Below are positions 1-8,074 of a stretch of DNA of 64,000 nt, one piece after another. The translations under genes were made by a program, and so were the position numbers. The stretch covers positions 1,330,172 through 1,394,171 of the forward strand of contig NZ_CP093361.1 in the NCBI RefSeq assembly GCF_023380205.1. Direction: 5' to 3'. Positions within the stretch are counted from its first letter, which is position 1; the number at the start of each line of letters is the position of its first letter. The notes under the pieces are model-generated. The model was not told the DNA's origin. It saw only the letters and a program-made list of their open reading frames with translations, and searched no databases. Source of the DNA: Nicoliella spurrieriana (GTDB lineage: Bacteria > Bacillota > Bacilli > Lactobacillales > Lactobacillaceae).

Positions 1-268
1 ATCCAATATCCAATACGATGCGGCCACTAACGTCAATTTTAAATACCCGGAGTGCCTTTTCTAATTTCAAGCCACCACGACTAACGTACGGTAGCGGTTT
101 TCCCTTGATGTGTAATTTAGTATCAACGGGAATCCGTTCCCCGGGTTTATCCAGTCGTTCCTCATTTTTACCCAGAACTTCACCAGCCATTACGGCCCGC
201 TTGGCCTTTTCTCGTGAATCAAATAATCCCTGTGCGACCAATAAAATATCTACTCGTTGTTTTTCCAT
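1..268 (-). CDS. tlyA: TlyA/YqxC-family S4-domain rRNA methyltransferase-like protein (5' part only)
   Basis: The first 89 codons are in the window and the rest lies beyond base 1. The visible N-terminus, MEKQRVDILLVAQGLFDSRE..., is an S4 RNA-binding domain. It is followed by the family signature PYVSRGGLKLEKAL and then the start of the FtsJ-like methyltransferase fold (GRIVLDIG). Family members 2'-O-methylate rRNA or are annotated as hemolysin TlyA; in lactobacilli the gene normally follows ispA and precedes argR and recN, which fits here. The ATG at 268 sits 12 bases after the ispA stop, with a GGAG ribosome site about 8 bases upstream. Family membership is clear; the substrate in this organism is inferred. 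Confidence 0.88.
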   Translation of the reverse strand, partial: MEKQRVDILLVAQGLFDSREKAKRAVMAGEVLGKNEERLDKPGERIPVDTKLHIKGKPLPYVSRGGLKLEKALRVFKIDVSGRIVLDIG

Positions 269-280
269 TCTTATGCTCCA

Positions 281-1165
281 TTAAAATTGAAAATAAGAAA
301 AAAACGATGCCAATAAAGTGGTATCAACGTTTTTTTCTGCTTGCATTTGCTTTAAAGCTGAACGTCCCGCTTCAATTGTCTTAGCCAATTGCTGATAGGA
401 ACGATCAAGCCCCATTAAATTCGGATAGGTGTTTTTATTTGCATCCTGGTGGACCGGTTTACCAAGTTGATCGGCACTGCTGGTAACATCCAAAATGTCA
501 TCATAGATTTGAAACGCAAGCCCGAACGATTTAGCAAATTGATCCAATAAGGGTTGGCAATCACTGCGGTTTGCAATGAGCCCCCCTGCCCGAACTGCAT
601 ATAAAATTAAGTCACCGGTCTTATGACGGTGTAATTTTTGTAAATGTGCTAAAGCTAATTGATGTTGTTCATAATAAATATCATCAGCCTGGCCCGCTAC
701 CATCCCGGATGGACCGGCTAATCGACTCAATTGGTCCACCAACTCAATTTTAGTCGCTGCTGGTAATGAATTATCAACTAGCCACTGAAAGGCAAGTGTC
801 AACAAACCATCCCCAGCCAACGTAGCCATTCCTGCACCAAATTTAACGTGATTAGTCGGCAGTCCCCGTCTTAAGTCATCGTCATCCATAGCTGGTAAAT
901 CGTCGTGAATTAATGAATAGGTATGCAATAACTCAACGGCACTGGCAGCTTTAAAACTCGCCTCATCTGGTTGGACTTGAAATGTTTCTAACACCGCAAG
1001 CGTTAACAACGGCCGCAGCCGCTTGCCACCAGCAGTAATCGAATAAAGCATTGATTTAGCCAACTGAGCTTGGTCCACATCTACCGGGACCCGTTGCGCT
1101 AGGAACGTATTAATTTGAGGCCGCAAACGAGCTTCAAAATCCATTAATTGTTTATCAACACCCAT
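281..1165 (-). CDS. ispA: Farnesyl diphosphate synthase (geranyltranstransferase)
   Basis: A 294-residue all-alpha trans-prenyltransferase. It condenses isopentenyl diphosphate with dimethylallyl or geranyl diphosphate to give farnesyl diphosphate, the precursor for undecaprenyl phosphate and hence the cell wall. Visible motifs are GGKRLRP at residues 46-52, the first Asp-rich motif starting at D88-D89 (DDLPAMDDDD) and the second, DDILD, at 222-226; both metal-binding motifs are intact. Length is normal for the family. The gene lies 5 bases after xseB and 12 bases before tlyA, the usual cluster. An AGGGG ribosome site precedes the ATG at 1165; the internal Met8 is a less likely start. Confidence 0.95.
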   Translation of the reverse strand: MGVDKQLMDFEARLRPQINTFLAQRVPVDVDQAQLAKSMLYSITAGGKRLRPLLTLAVLETFQVQPDEASFKAASAVELLHTYSLIHDDLPAMDDDDLRRGLPTNHVKFGAGMATLAGDGLLTLAFQWLVDNSLPAATKIELVDQLSRLAGPSGMVAGQADDIYYEQHQLALAHLQKLHRHKTGDLILYAVRAGGLIANRSDCQPLLDQFAKSFGLAFQIYDDILDVTSSADQLGKPVHQDANKNTYPNLMGLDRSYQQLAKTIEAGRSALKQMQAEKNVDTTLLASFFSYFQF

Positions 1166-1170
1166 TATAA

Positions 1171-1395
1171 TTACCCCTGATCACGATCAAATGGTTCTTC
1201 TTGGTTGTTTTGGTTCATAACCTTAGTTAACTTGTTTTCAGCATTGTTAAGTGTTGATTGGAGATCGCCACTTAATTTAATCCCAATTTGAAATTGTTTG
1301 AGGGCCTCTTCCAAGGGAACGTTGCCCTGTTCTAGTTGTTGAACAATTTGTTCTAATTTTTTCATATTTTGTTCGAATGTTGGTTGTTCACTCAT
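1171..1395 (-). CDS. xseB: Exodeoxyribonuclease VII small subunit
   Basis: A 74-residue acidic helical protein (TFEQNMKKLEQIVQQLEQG, then PLEEALKQFQIGIKL), the classic XseB pattern. Several copies bind the large subunit XseA to form exonuclease VII, which degrades single-stranded DNA in both directions. It starts 3 bases after the xseA stop, so the two subunits are almost certainly translated together. Length is typical (about 70-80 residues). The C-terminal tail (NQNNQEEPFDRDQG) is polar and probably disordered. Confidence 0.95.
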   Translation of the reverse strand: MSEQPTFEQNMKKLEQIVQQLEQGNVPLEEALKQFQIGIKLSGDLQSTLNNAENKLTKVMNQNNQEEPFDRDQG

Positions 1396-1398
1396 TAT

Positions 1399-2748
1399 CT
1401 AATCCTGCTCCTTAGCTTGAATTTGTTTAATTTCGGCGGTGGCGTTCCCATCGATAAACCCTAGTGTGATTTGGTCATTTACCTTTAAATCACTAACTCT
1501 TTGAATCACGTGCGTATCCTTTGAAACGTACGAATACCCGCGACCCATGATTTTCAATGGACTTAGGTGTTCCAAGGTGTTAACGAGTTTTTTAAATTGG
1601 TTTTGCTTGTCATTAAAGCGGTTGTAAACGGCGGCCTTCATCCGTTGATTTAATAAATTAAGCTGATTATTTTGAGCCTGCACCAATCTAATTGGTGATT
1701 GGTAACGTAAGTTATAATTTAGTTTTTCTAACCGCTGACGGTCCAGATTCAATTGATTTTGAAAGCCATTATTCAACCGATCACGCAAGTTATCTAATTG
1801 TTGAACGTAGCTTTCATATAACCGTTCTGGTTGCCGAAAGACATATGAACCCTTGATATTATTCAACCACTGTTGATTCCGCGCTAAGTAATTATGAAAG
1901 GCGTTGAAAATCCGCTCATGGGCATTTTGTAAACTAAATAACACATCGGATAACTTAGGAACAGCCATTTCAGCAGCAGCCGTCGGTGTTGCAGCACGTT
2001 GATCAGCTACAAAATCAGCGATCGTTGTATCAGTTTCGTGTCCGACCGAAGAAATCACCGGAATGCGACTTTCAAAAATCGCCCGAGCCACTCGTTCCTC
2101 ATTAAATGGCCAGAGGTCTTCAATCGAGCCACCTCCCCGTCCAACGATCAAGGTATCAAAGTTCCCCAATTGATTGACCCGTTCAATTTGTCTCACAATG
2201 TCATCAGCAGCCTGATCGCCCTGAACAATCGCTGGAAATAAAACTAATTGAGCAATTGGGAACCGGCGCCTAGTCGTAGTAATAATATCCTTAATTACCG
2301 CACCGCTTTCCGATGTAATCACCGCAATTCGTTTTGGGAGCATTGGCAATGGCTTCTTATACTGGGGATCAAACAAACCCTCACTGGCTAGTTTATTTTT
2401 TAATTGTTCGTAAGCCTGATATAGTGCTCCGATTCCATCCGGTTCCATTTTATCAACGTATAATTGATAGGTCCCAGTTTTTTGGAAAACTGATATCCGT
2501 CCCCGCACATTGACCTTCATTCCATCCTCTAGCTTAAATGGGAGCTTCGCAAATACCGACTGCCACATTACAACGTCCATTTTGCTATGATCATCTTTTA
2601 ATACAAAATATTGATGTTTTGGTCGCAGCCGGAAGTTAGAAATTTCCCCTGTAATAAAAACCTGCCCTAAATATGGATCAACATCGAACTTCCGCTTAAT
2701 GTAGGTATTAAAGGCCGTTACCGATAGGTATTTATTATCATTAATCAT
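1399..2748 (-). CDS. xseA: Exodeoxyribonuclease VII large subunit
   Basis: About 449 residues. An N-terminal OB-fold (YLSVTAFNTYIKRKFD, QVFITGEISNFR) is followed by the catalytic core with KRIAVITSESGAVIKDI and the family motif GRGGGSIEDLWPFNEE. A long coiled-coil region, roughly residues 270-400, binds XseB. I place the start at the ATG at 2748 because GGAG lies 8 bases upstream; a GTG three codons earlier (2757) is in frame but falls next to that ribosome site. The gene overlaps the end of folD by 8 bases and is followed at once by xseB, so it belongs to a folD-xseA-xseB-ispA-tlyA operon. Confidence 0.94.
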   Translation of the reverse strand: MINDNKYLSVTAFNTYIKRKFDVDPYLGQVFITGEISNFRLRPKHQYFVLKDDHSKMDVVMWQSVFAKLPFKLEDGMKVNVRGRISVFQKTGTYQLYVDKMEPDGIGALYQAYEQLKNKLASEGLFDPQYKKPLPMLPKRIAVITSESGAVIKDIITTTRRRFPIAQLVLFPAIVQGDQAADDIVRQIERVNQLGNFDTLIVGRGGGSIEDLWPFNEERVARAIFESRIPVISSVGHETDTTIADFVADQRAATPTAAAEMAVPKLSDVLFSLQNAHERIFNAFHNYLARNQQWLNNIKGSYVFRQPERLYESYVQQLDNLRDRLNNGFQNQLNLDRQRLEKLNYNLRYQSPIRLVQAQNNQLNLLNQRMKAAVYNRFNDKQNQFKKLVNTLEHLSPLKIMGRGYSYVSKDTHVIQRVSDLKVNDQITLGFIDGNATAEIKQIQAKEQD

Positions 2749-3601
2749 TTTTAGCACTCCATGATGCTAATTCAACGGTTTGCCGCATTAAAATTGCAAT
2801 CGTCATTGGCCCCACACCACCAGGAACAGGTGTAATGTAACCAGCAACCTTTTCGGCGGATTCGTAGTCAACATCCCCAACTAGCTTCCCAGCTTCGTTC
2901 AAATTTTGACCAACGTCAATTACGGTCGCACCGACCTTTAAATCTGCTCCTGAAACCATATGGAGCTTTCCAGTCGCAGCCACCACAACGTCTGCCTCCT
3001 TAATATAGCTTTTAGCATCTTGTGAATAGTGGTTCAAGACCGTTACGGTAGCATTAGCATTGATCAATAGGGCTGCCATTGGCCGACCCACAATTGAACT
3101 TCTCCCGATTACAACTGCTTTTTTACCAGTTAAATCGATGTTATATTCAGCAAACATTGCCATGACTCCCTTAGGGGTACATGCTACCGGGTAGTTTTTA
3201 GGTTCATTCAAGAATAAATTACCGACGTTCACAGGATGGAAACCATCAACGTCTTTTTCTGGTTTGATCGTTCTAGTAATCAATTGTTCATCAATGTGCT
3301 TTGGAAGTGGTGATTGAACTAAGATCCCATTAATTGCATCATCATCATTATATTCATTAACGACCTTTAACAATTCTGCCTGAGTGGTTTCCTTTGGGAG
3401 GTGGTTAACGATGGATTCGATGCCCAACTGTTCGGCTTTTTTGTGCTTATTCCGAACGTATCTAGCACTGGCCTGGTCATCACCCACTAGAATTACCGCT
3501 AAACATGGTTTAATTCCTAAACTATGTAGCTCGTTTACCATTTGTTTAGTATCATCATTAGTTTTTTTTGCTAACGCTTTTCCATCAATAATTTTTGCCA
3601 T
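2741..3601 (-). CDS. folD: Methylenetetrahydrofolate dehydrogenase / cyclohydrolase
   Basis: A bifunctional cytosolic enzyme that interconverts 5,10-methylene-THF and 10-formyl-THF, supplying one-carbon units for purine and formyl-Met synthesis. Visible motifs are the catalytic Tyr/Lys segment SARYVRNKHKKAEQLGI, the substrate loop GILVQSPLPKH, the NADP-binding segment VIGRSSIVGRPMAALL and the C-terminal PVPGGVGPMT. From the ATG at 3601 it has 286 residues, normal for FolD. A TTG four codons upstream (3613) is in frame, but an AAGGGG sequence abuts it with no spacing, so the ATG fits better. It is the first gene after the nusB terminator and therefore needs its own promoter. Confidence 0.95.
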   Translation of the reverse strand: MAKIIDGKALAKKTNDDTKQMVNELHSLGIKPCLAVILVGDDQASARYVRNKHKKAEQLGIESIVNHLPKETTQAELLKVVNEYNDDDAINGILVQSPLPKHIDEQLITRTIKPEKDVDGFHPVNVGNLFLNEPKNYPVACTPKGVMAMFAEYNIDLTGKKAVVIGRSSIVGRPMAALLINANATVTVLNHYSQDAKSYIKEADVVVAATGKLHMVSGADLKVGATVIDVGQNLNEAGKLVGDVDYESAEKVAGYITPVPGGVGPMTIAILMRQTVELASWSAKND

Positions 3602-3655
3602 GTTCCAATTCAACCCCTTGATTTTTTATGCACCAATTCGAATTAACATTATCTT

Positions 3656-3664
3656 ATTTTAGCA
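3656..3664 (-). promoter_or_regulatory. Possible extended -10 promoter for folD
   Basis: On the minus strand TGC-TAAAAT forms an extended -10 element between the nusB terminator and the folD start. No good -35 box is visible about 17 bases upstream, where the terminator T-tract lies. It is proposed mainly because the terminator leaves folD without another source of transcription. Confidence 0.35.
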
Positions 3665-3670
3665 TAACAT

Positions 3671-3702
3671 AAAAAAGGGTTCGTACTGTGTACGAATCCT
3701 TT
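3671..3702 (-). terminator. Intrinsic terminator after nusB
   Basis: On the minus strand a 13-bp stem (one G-U pair) with an ACA loop is followed directly by six T. It lies 35 bases after the nusB stop and closes the efp-asp23-nusB block. Confidence 0.85.
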
Positions 3703-3736
3703 ATAATAAATTAAATTATTATTAAGTTTTTAATAA

Positions 3737-4138
3737 TTAACCACTAACTACGTGTGAAAGGACCCCGCTAACAAAGCGTCGGGAACGATCATCACTATAT
3801 TTCTTGGTTAATTCGATTGCTTCATTAACCGCAACCTTATCGGGAATGTCATCAACGTAATCATGTTCATAGAATGCAATTCTAAGAATAATTAGGTCCA
3901 CCTTTGCGATTCGATCGATTGACCACTTGGCGCTTAAATATTCACTAATTTGTGAATCTAACTCGGGTTGATGTGCTAATACACCATCAACTAATTGGCA
4001 CAAATAATCGGGATATTCCGCTTGGTCATCCTTAACAATTACATGGAAGAACGCTTCCTTATCAGTCTCCTTATTTGCATTAATCGCAAATAAAGTCTGA
4101 AAAGCAAGTTCTCTAATTTGGTGTCGATTTAAACTCAC
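3737..4138 (-). CDS. nusB: Transcription antitermination factor NusB
   Basis: A 133-residue helical protein with the NusB pattern: SLNRHQIRELAFQTLFAIN at the start, WSIDRIAKVDLIILRIAFYE in the middle and DKVAVNEAIELTKKYSDD near the C-terminus. With NusE (S10) it binds boxA RNA and promotes antitermination of rRNA transcription. The start is GTG at 4138 and overlaps the asp23 stop as GTGA, with GGGTGAG upstream, so the two are translationally coupled. An intrinsic terminator follows. Confidence 0.95.
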   Translation of the reverse strand: MSLNRHQIRELAFQTLFAINANKETDKEAFFHVIVKDDQAEYPDYLCQLVDGVLAHQPELDSQISEYLSAKWSIDRIAKVDLIILRIAFYEHDYVDDIPDKVAVNEAIELTKKYSDDRSRRFVSGVLSHVVSG

Positions 4139-4575
4139 TTTTTCTCACCCTTACTATTATCGTTATCTGCAAATAAATCATCAGGATCAATTTTGCTTTC
4201 AGAATGAGCATGAACAATCCCGTCCACATGAACGTTAACATCCAATACATCCAATTCGGTCATAAAGAGTAATTGTTGTTTGACCTTATCTTGAATTTCT
4301 AGAGCAACCTTTGGTACTGATACCCCGTATTCAACGTAGACGTAGATATCAACACTAACTTGATCACGGTCATTAAAGGAGAGCTTAATGCCCTTCCCAA
4401 AATCCTTGTGACCAAATAGTTCGTTTACTCCAGTGGAAAATGAACCACGCATGCGTTCAACTCCTGGAACCTTAACAGCAGCAATACTTGCAATAATTTC
4501 AAGCACCCGGGGAGCGATTTTAATCGAACCCGCGCTTTCTTTGCCACCCTTTAATAAAGTGTTACTATCTGCCAT
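4135..4575 (-). CDS. Asp23/Gls24-family envelope stress response protein (YqhY-like)
   Basis: About 146 residues. The Asp23 core is visible as GSIKIAPRVLEIIASIAAVKVPGVERMRG followed by VSVDIYVYVEYGVSVPKVALEIQDKVKQQL. The C-terminus is acidic and polar. In Bacillus and lactobacilli the paralogue located between efp and nusB is YqhY, linked to lipid/acetyl-CoA carboxylase homeostasis; that role is carried over by position only. The start is ATG 4575 with AAAGGGTGAT upstream; a GTG at 4584 is in frame but lies inside the ribosome site. The stop overlaps the nusB start by 4 bases. Confidence 0.9.
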   Translation of the reverse strand: MADSNTLLKGGKESAGSIKIAPRVLEIIASIAAVKVPGVERMRGSFSTGVNELFGHKDFGKGIKLSFNDRDQVSVDIYVYVEYGVSVPKVALEIQDKVKQQLLFMTELDVLDVNVHVDGIVHAHSESKIDPDDLFADNDNSKGEKK

Positions 4576-4616
4576 AAATATCACCCTTTCATTAGATGCC
4601 GGTATTGATATTGTAA

Positions 4617-5180
4617 TTAAGCTCTAGAAATATAAGTCCCATCAGTAGTGTTAATTGATAGCTTGTCCCCTGAGTTAACAAAGAATGGAACTTGAACTAC
4701 TAATCCCGTCGTCATCGTAGCTGGCTTGGAACCACCTGAAGCGGTGTTTCCCTTGATACTTGGTTCAGTATCGGCAACTTCTAATACTACGGTGTTAGGA
4801 AGTTCCACTCCAAGCGTTTCACTACCATATTGAACCACGTTCACTTCCATGTTTTCTTGAAGGTAGTTTAACTCATCCTTAATTTGGTTACCAGGAATGG
4901 TAATTTGTTCGTAAGTATCCATATCCATAAATACGTAACCAGAAGGATCACCGTATAGGTATTGCATCTTGCTAGTCGTAATGGGTGCTTGTTCCATCTT
5001 AGCACCGGCTCTAAAAGTCTTGTCCTGAACGGCACCGGTTCTTAAGTTCTTTAACTTAGAACGAACGAATGCGCCCCCCTTACCAGGCTTAACGTGTTGG
5101 AAACTGATGATCTTCCAAATTGCGTTATCTACTTCGATCGTTAACCCGTTCTTAAATTGTGCAGTTGAAATTGTAGCCAT
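4617..5180 (-). CDS. efp: Translation elongation factor P
   Basis: 187 residues from the ATG at 5180, which has AGGAGG 6-7 bases upstream. The N-terminal KOW-like domain carries [18 protein letters not shown] with the modifiable tip lysine at residue 34, equivalent to Lys32 of Bacillus subtilis EF-P. Two OB-fold domains follow ([34 protein letters not shown]). EF-P relieves ribosome stalling at poly-proline stretches. The gene leads the efp-asp23-nusB block behind its own promoter. No dedicated modification enzyme is visible in the window. Confidence 0.96.
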   Translation of the reverse strand: MATISTAQFKNGLTIEVDNAIWKIISFQHVKPGKGGAFVRSKLKNLRTGAVQDKTFRAGAKMEQAPITTSKMQYLYGDPSGYVFMDMDTYEQITIPGNQIKDELNYLQENMEVNVVQYGSETLGVELPNTVVLEVADTEPSIKGNTASGGSKPATMTTGLVVQVPFFVNSGDKLSINTTDGTYISRA

Positions 5181-5234
5181 TGTTATTCCTCCTAATAGTA
5201 AAAACAATGATATCTCTATCTTAATGTCCTAAAT

Positions 5235-5243
5235 ATTATAACA
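5235..5243 (-). promoter_or_regulatory. Extended -10 promoter of efp
   Basis: On the minus strand TG-T-TATAAT is a perfect -10 hexamer with the TGn extension, about 55 bases before the efp start and just after the rpmA terminator. The -35 region is AT-rich without a clear consensus, as often seen with extended -10 promoters. Confidence 0.7.
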
Positions 5244-5269
5244 TACTTAGTCTAACATTATTAATTTTG

Positions 5270-5300
5270 CAAATAAAAAGGAGCCTCACGGAGGCTCCTT
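5270..5300 (-). terminator. Intrinsic terminator after rpmA
   Basis: A 10-bp perfect GC-rich stem (AAGGAGCCTC pairing with GAGGCTCCTT) with a 3-base loop is followed by TTTATTT on the minus strand. It ends the rplU-prp-rpmA operon and separates it from efp. Confidence 0.92.
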
Positions 5301-5318
5301 AGTTATCTTTTATCCGTA

Positions 5319-5615
5319 TTATTTAGCGACAGCTTCAGATACTGGGTATACTGAAACTTGACGACGGTTACGGCCTAAACGTTCAAACTTAACGATCCCG
5401 TCAGCAAGGGCAAATAAAGTATCATCGCCACCACGCTTAACATTTTTACCTGGGTAAATGTGAGTACCACGTTGACGGTAAATGATTTGACCAGTAGCGG
5501 CCTTACCACCGTCAGGAATCTTAGTTCCTAAACGACGACCAGCTGAGTTACGACCATTGGCAGTAGAACCTCCCCCTTTATGGTGAGAGAAGAATTGTAA
5601 GTTCATTTCTAACAT
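5319..5615 (-). CDS. rpmA: 50S ribosomal protein L27 (with Prp-cleaved N-terminal extension)
   Basis: 98 residues. After the extension MLEMNLQFF comes the conserved L27 start [21 protein letters not shown], whose mature N-terminus reaches the peptidyl-transferase centre. The LQFF/S junction is the cleavage site known in Firmicutes, removed by the Prp protease encoded immediately upstream. GGAGGTG lies about 7 bases before the ATG at 5615. Length and the rplU-prp-rpmA order are typical of the phylum. Confidence 0.97.
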   Translation of the reverse strand: MLEMNLQFFSHHKGGGSTANGRNSAGRRLGTKIPDGGKAATGQIIYRQRGTHIYPGKNVKRGGDDTLFALADGIVKFERLGRNRRQVSVYPVSEAVAK

Positions 5616-5643
5616 ATCGATTACACCTCCACGGATGAAATTA

Positions 5644-5976
5644 TTAATTAATTTTTAAGTTAACGTATTGCGAATACTGTTTCGCAATCTCCTTCATGCC
5701 TAGCTCAAATGCTGCAAGCAACGTCTGAGCTTGCAATGATTGCTCATCATTATCAATGACTGGCACCCTTACGATTAGCAATCCGCCATTAACGGAATCG
5801 CTTTGAACGTCTGGGGTAACACCAGCAACAGCAATTAACGCATTTGTCGTTGTAATGGACAATGCTGATGCCGCTGCACAAACAATGTCTTGACCATACT
5901 CGCCTGAATCAGCATGACCCGTTAATTCAAAGCCGGTAATCAAGTCCCCCTGACGGTGGATAATTGTCTGTATCAT
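5644..5976 (-). CDS. prp: Ribosomal-processing cysteine protease Prp
   Basis: 110 residues of the YsxB/Prp family. Conserved His21 (in [11 protein letters not shown]) and Cys33 (in IVCAAASAL) are the catalytic pair. Prp removes the N-terminal extension of L27, which is needed for ribosome function in Firmicutes. It sits between rplU (14-base gap) and rpmA (28-base gap), next to its substrate gene. Length matches the family (about 105-115). Confidence 0.93.
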   Translation of the reverse strand: MIQTIIHRQGDLITGFELTGHADSGEYGQDIVCAAASALSITTTNALIAVAGVTPDVQSDSVNGGLLIVRVPVIDNDEQSLQAQTLLAAFELGMKEIAKQYSQYVNLKIN

Positions 5977-5990
5977 TAACTGCTCCTTAA

Positions 5991-6299
5991 TTAAGCCTTG
6001 ATTGAGTCAATCTTAACCTTAGTGTAAGGTTGACGGTGACCCTTCTTTGATTGGGCACCCTTCTTTGGCTTGTATCTAAAGATAGTGATCTTCTTTTCGC
6101 GGCCTTGCTTTTCAACAGTTCCTGAAACTGAAGCACCATCAACGAGTGGAGCCCCAACCTTAGCTGAGTCACCACCAACAAATACAACCTTGTCAAAAGT
6201 AACCTTGTCACCTTCGTTTGCGTTTAACTTTTCAACGAAGATTGATTCACCTTCAGCAACCTTGTATTGCTTACCACCTGTAATAATAATTGCGTACAT
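5991..6299 (-). CDS. rplU: 50S ribosomal protein L21
   Basis: 102 residues: [25 protein letters not shown] at the N-terminus and the C-terminal [23 protein letters not shown] segment that is diagnostic of L21. It binds 23S rRNA near L20. An AAGGAGGTG ribosome site precedes the ATG at 6299. First gene of the rplU-prp-rpmA operon, preceded by a structured leader. Confidence 0.97.
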   Translation of the reverse strand: MYAIIITGGKQYKVAEGESIFVEKLNANEGDKVTFDKVVFVGGDSAKVGAPLVDGASVSGTVEKQGREKKITIFRYKPKKGAQSKKGHRQPYTKVKIDSIKA

Positions 6300-6302
6300 C
6301 TA

Positions 6303-6413
6303 TGTGCACCTCCTTAAATAATTTGCTTAGACTCGCCGAAATTAAGCGCCGGCAAAACCGAACTTAATACTTAAATCGTGCGGTTGTAGCTGTGGAAGTC
6401 CACAAATACAACA
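6303..6413 (-). ncRNA. L21-leader-like cis-regulatory RNA ahead of rplU
   Basis: The roughly 110-nt untranslated leader between the rplU promoter and its ribosome site folds into at least two hairpins. One has an outer GTTGTA/TACAAC stem enclosing TGTGG/CCACA; the other is GCCG(...)CGGC nearer the gene. Position and hairpin layout match the L21 leader family of Firmicutes, thought to mediate autoregulation by L21. Assignment is by eye; a covariance-model search would decide it. Confidence 0.6.
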
Positions 6414-6419
6414 ACGCTT

Positions 6420-6449
6420 AGTATACCCCATCTAATCAACTTAAGTCAA
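6420..6449 (-). promoter_or_regulatory. Promoter of the rplU-prp-rpmA operon
   Basis: Minus-strand TTGACT (6444-6449) and TATACT (6420-6425) separated by 18 bases, about 120 bases before rplU and directly before the structured leader. Confidence 0.85.
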
Positions 6450-6454
6450 GCCAC

Positions 6455-6489
6455 AAAAAAACATTAGCCTAAAAAGACTAATGTTTTTT
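6455..6489 (-). terminator. Intrinsic terminator after tRNA-Arg
   Basis: A hairpin with a 9-bp core (ACATTAGTC pairing with GGCTAATGT), extended by flanking A/T pairs and ending in a run of T, lies 16 bases downstream of the tRNA. It also shields the rplU promoter from read-through. Confidence 0.85.
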
Positions 6490-6504
6490 AATGCTATTCA
6501 CTAA

Positions 6505-6578
6505 TGTCGCAGGAGAGACTCGAACTCTCGACCTACGGTTTAGAAGACCGTTGCTCTATCCAACTGGGCTACTGCGAC
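6505..6578 (-). tRNA. tRNA-Arg (anticodon UCU)
   Basis: A 74-nt cloverleaf: acceptor stem GTCGCAG/CTGCGAC with discriminator A, anticodon stem ACGGT/ACCGT with loop CTTCTAA giving anticodon TCT, and T-arm GAGAG-TTCGAGT-CTCTC. It reads AGA/AGG codons. CCA is not encoded (TTAG follows). It has its own promoter and terminator. Confidence 0.97.
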
Positions 6579-6596
6579 ATTCAAACAACATTAATG

Positions 6597-6625
6597 ATTA
6601 TACGAGATGATTTCAAATGTGTCAA
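6597..6625 (-). promoter_or_regulatory. Consensus promoter of tRNA-Arg
   Basis: Perfect minus-strand TTGACA (6620-6625) and TATAAT (6597-6602) with a 17-base spacer, ending 18 bases before the tRNA. The full consensus suits a stable-RNA gene. No terminator separates it from the gene ending at 6640. Confidence 0.93.
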
Positions 6626-6639
6626 TCCATAATTTTAAT

Positions 6640-7152
6640 TTACTGGTGATCAATGCTCTCAACCCCGCACTGGTGGTCGAACTCAGTCGCAATCTCTTTT
6701 TGCGAAAAATGCAGATCAGCTAACCCTAATTTTAGCAATAACTTCCATGCATGGTTAAAATCAGTCTCACTATGCTTAAAGTAGGCTGCATTCAACATGT
6801 TTTTAGTTGCTAAATAAAGCTTACTAAAATCAGTCTGGGTCAATTGTCGCCCTAATTTAGCTAACTGCTGGTCATCCACCAAGATGTTGCGGTTCCAGTT
6901 GCGTAAATTAGCAACCAATAAACAGCCTCGTAATACCCGGGTATACTGGACTAATAATTCATCCTTAGTGACTGCTTTGCGGTCAGCTTTCGCCATGAAC
7001 CAGCCAATTTGAGCGGCTAATTCAGCAAATGATACATCTAAAGCAACCACCGCATTTTTAAACCGGGTCTCCGGTAAGGGGTGCAGTTGGTTGTGTTGTT
7101 CGTATTGACGATAATAATTCACCGCGTTGATTAGCATTGCTTGAAAATTCAA
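6640..7152 (-). CDS. Uncharacterised small protein, faintly dUTPase-like
   Basis: About 170 residues and predicted all-helical. The segment ALDVSFAELAAQIGWFMA followed by LLVQYTRVLRGCLLVANL recalls the helices of dimeric all-alpha dUTPases (ALNVELGELANEIGWF-like, then EYVDxLHFLLSLG-like). However, most acidic metal ligands of that family are replaced (A, Q, Q, R), so if related it is probably inactive or repurposed. Start uncertain: AGAAGGG at 7162-7168 points to TTG 7152, while in-frame ATGs at 7161 (touching the ribosome site) and 7182 (none visible) are alternatives. It is last in a three-gene operon and directly precedes the tRNA-Arg promoter. Confidence 0.65.
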   Translation of the reverse strand: MNFQAMLINAVNYYRQYEQHNQLHPLPETRFKNAVVALDVSFAELAAQIGWFMAKADRKAVTKDELLVQYTRVLRGCLLVANLRNWNRNILVDDQQLAKLGRQLTQTDFSKLYLATKNMLNAAYFKHSETDFNHAWKLLLKLGLADLHFSQKEIATEFDHQCGVESIDHQ

Positions 7153-7171
7153 TTTAACCATCCCTTCTAAA

Positions 7172-8074
7172 TTAGTCGGCATTAATTTGTAAATCAGAAA
7201 GGTTCTTTAGGTACCAATCCCTTAAGAAATCGTATTTTAATAGTAATTGGAACCAAGAGACATTGTTATCCCCATCAACAATCTGCATTCCCCAATTCGG
7301 ATTCACATCTGTCCCATCGTTAAACAGATTTAAAGTGGCCCCGTCTAATTTTAACTGGGCGCCGGTCTGCTTATAAGAAATTAATGAATACTTATCCTTG
7401 GCTGAACTGATGAATAATTCATCAATAATTGCGCGGGGTAGCTTCCGATTTTTAAACGCGTGAAAATGCTGATCACTCGTATCTAAAATGCCATAACTAA
7501 CCTGATAATCATAATCAGCATGCATAAAATCAGCAAATGCAATTAAGGTATTTACTGCGATAATAATCGGGGTGGGGCCTAAATCATCATTTAATGTCTC
7601 CACAAATAAATCTAACAGGGCCTGATCATTAAAATGAATCCGTTTGATTTCAAATGATAGGTCAAACAAGGGGTTGCCATAGGTCGTATCAGTATATGAG
7701 ATTCGATCATTATTGACTACAAACTTAAAAGTAATCCCATTATCTAGTTGAATCAGCCGTTGGGCAACATTGCCCGCAGTCCCGTTCATATCCATTTGAA
7801 TCATTGAAGAAATATTATTTTCTTCTAACACCCGCGCCATAAAGATTAAATAAAAATCGGCACTAGAATACCTAATTGGAAATTGAACGTAATCGGTATC
7901 CATTTTAAAATGAATCAAATCATCGATCGATTTTAACAGTTCGTCCTTATCATCGGTATAAATCATCCGATCTAATAATTTGGAATAATCATCACCGCGC
8001 TTCAATCCCGCCTTTAACTGCCGATTGTATTCAAACAATGCAATGCTCATTTTACGATCACTATCCTTCATCAT
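7172..8074 (-). CDS. Conserved-looking protein of unknown function
   Basis: 300 residues with no family I recognise. The N-terminal third is charged and helical (SIALFEYNRQLKAGLKRGDDYSKLLDRM). The rest is mixed alpha/beta, with GNPLFDLSFEIKRIHFND and PNWGMQIVDGDNNVSWFQLLLKYDFL. There are no transmembrane segments or signal peptide, so it is probably cytosolic. AAGGGGGG lies 6-7 bases before the ATG at 8074. The start overlaps the end of the upstream gene by 14 bases, so the two are likely translationally coupled and may form a complex. Confidence 0.75.
   Translation of the reverse strand: MMKDSDRKMSIALFEYNRQLKAGLKRGDDYSKLLDRMIYTDDKDELLKSIDDLIHFKMDTDYVQFPIRYSSADFYLIFMARVLEENNISSMIQMDMNGTAGNVAQRLIQLDNGITFKFVVNNDRISYTDTTYGNPLFDLSFEIKRIHFNDQALLDLFVETLNDDLGPTPIIIAVNTLIAFADFMHADYDYQVSYGILDTSDQHFHAFKNRKLPRAIIDELFISSAKDKYSLISYKQTGAQLKLDGATLNLFNDGTDVNPNWGMQIVDGDNNVSWFQLLLKYDFLRDWYLKNLSDLQINAD

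Noticed and set aside
5987-6211. 74-codon minus-strand frame overlapping rplU
   Set aside because: An alternative frame of L21; low-complexity Leu/Arg-rich product and no ribosome site.
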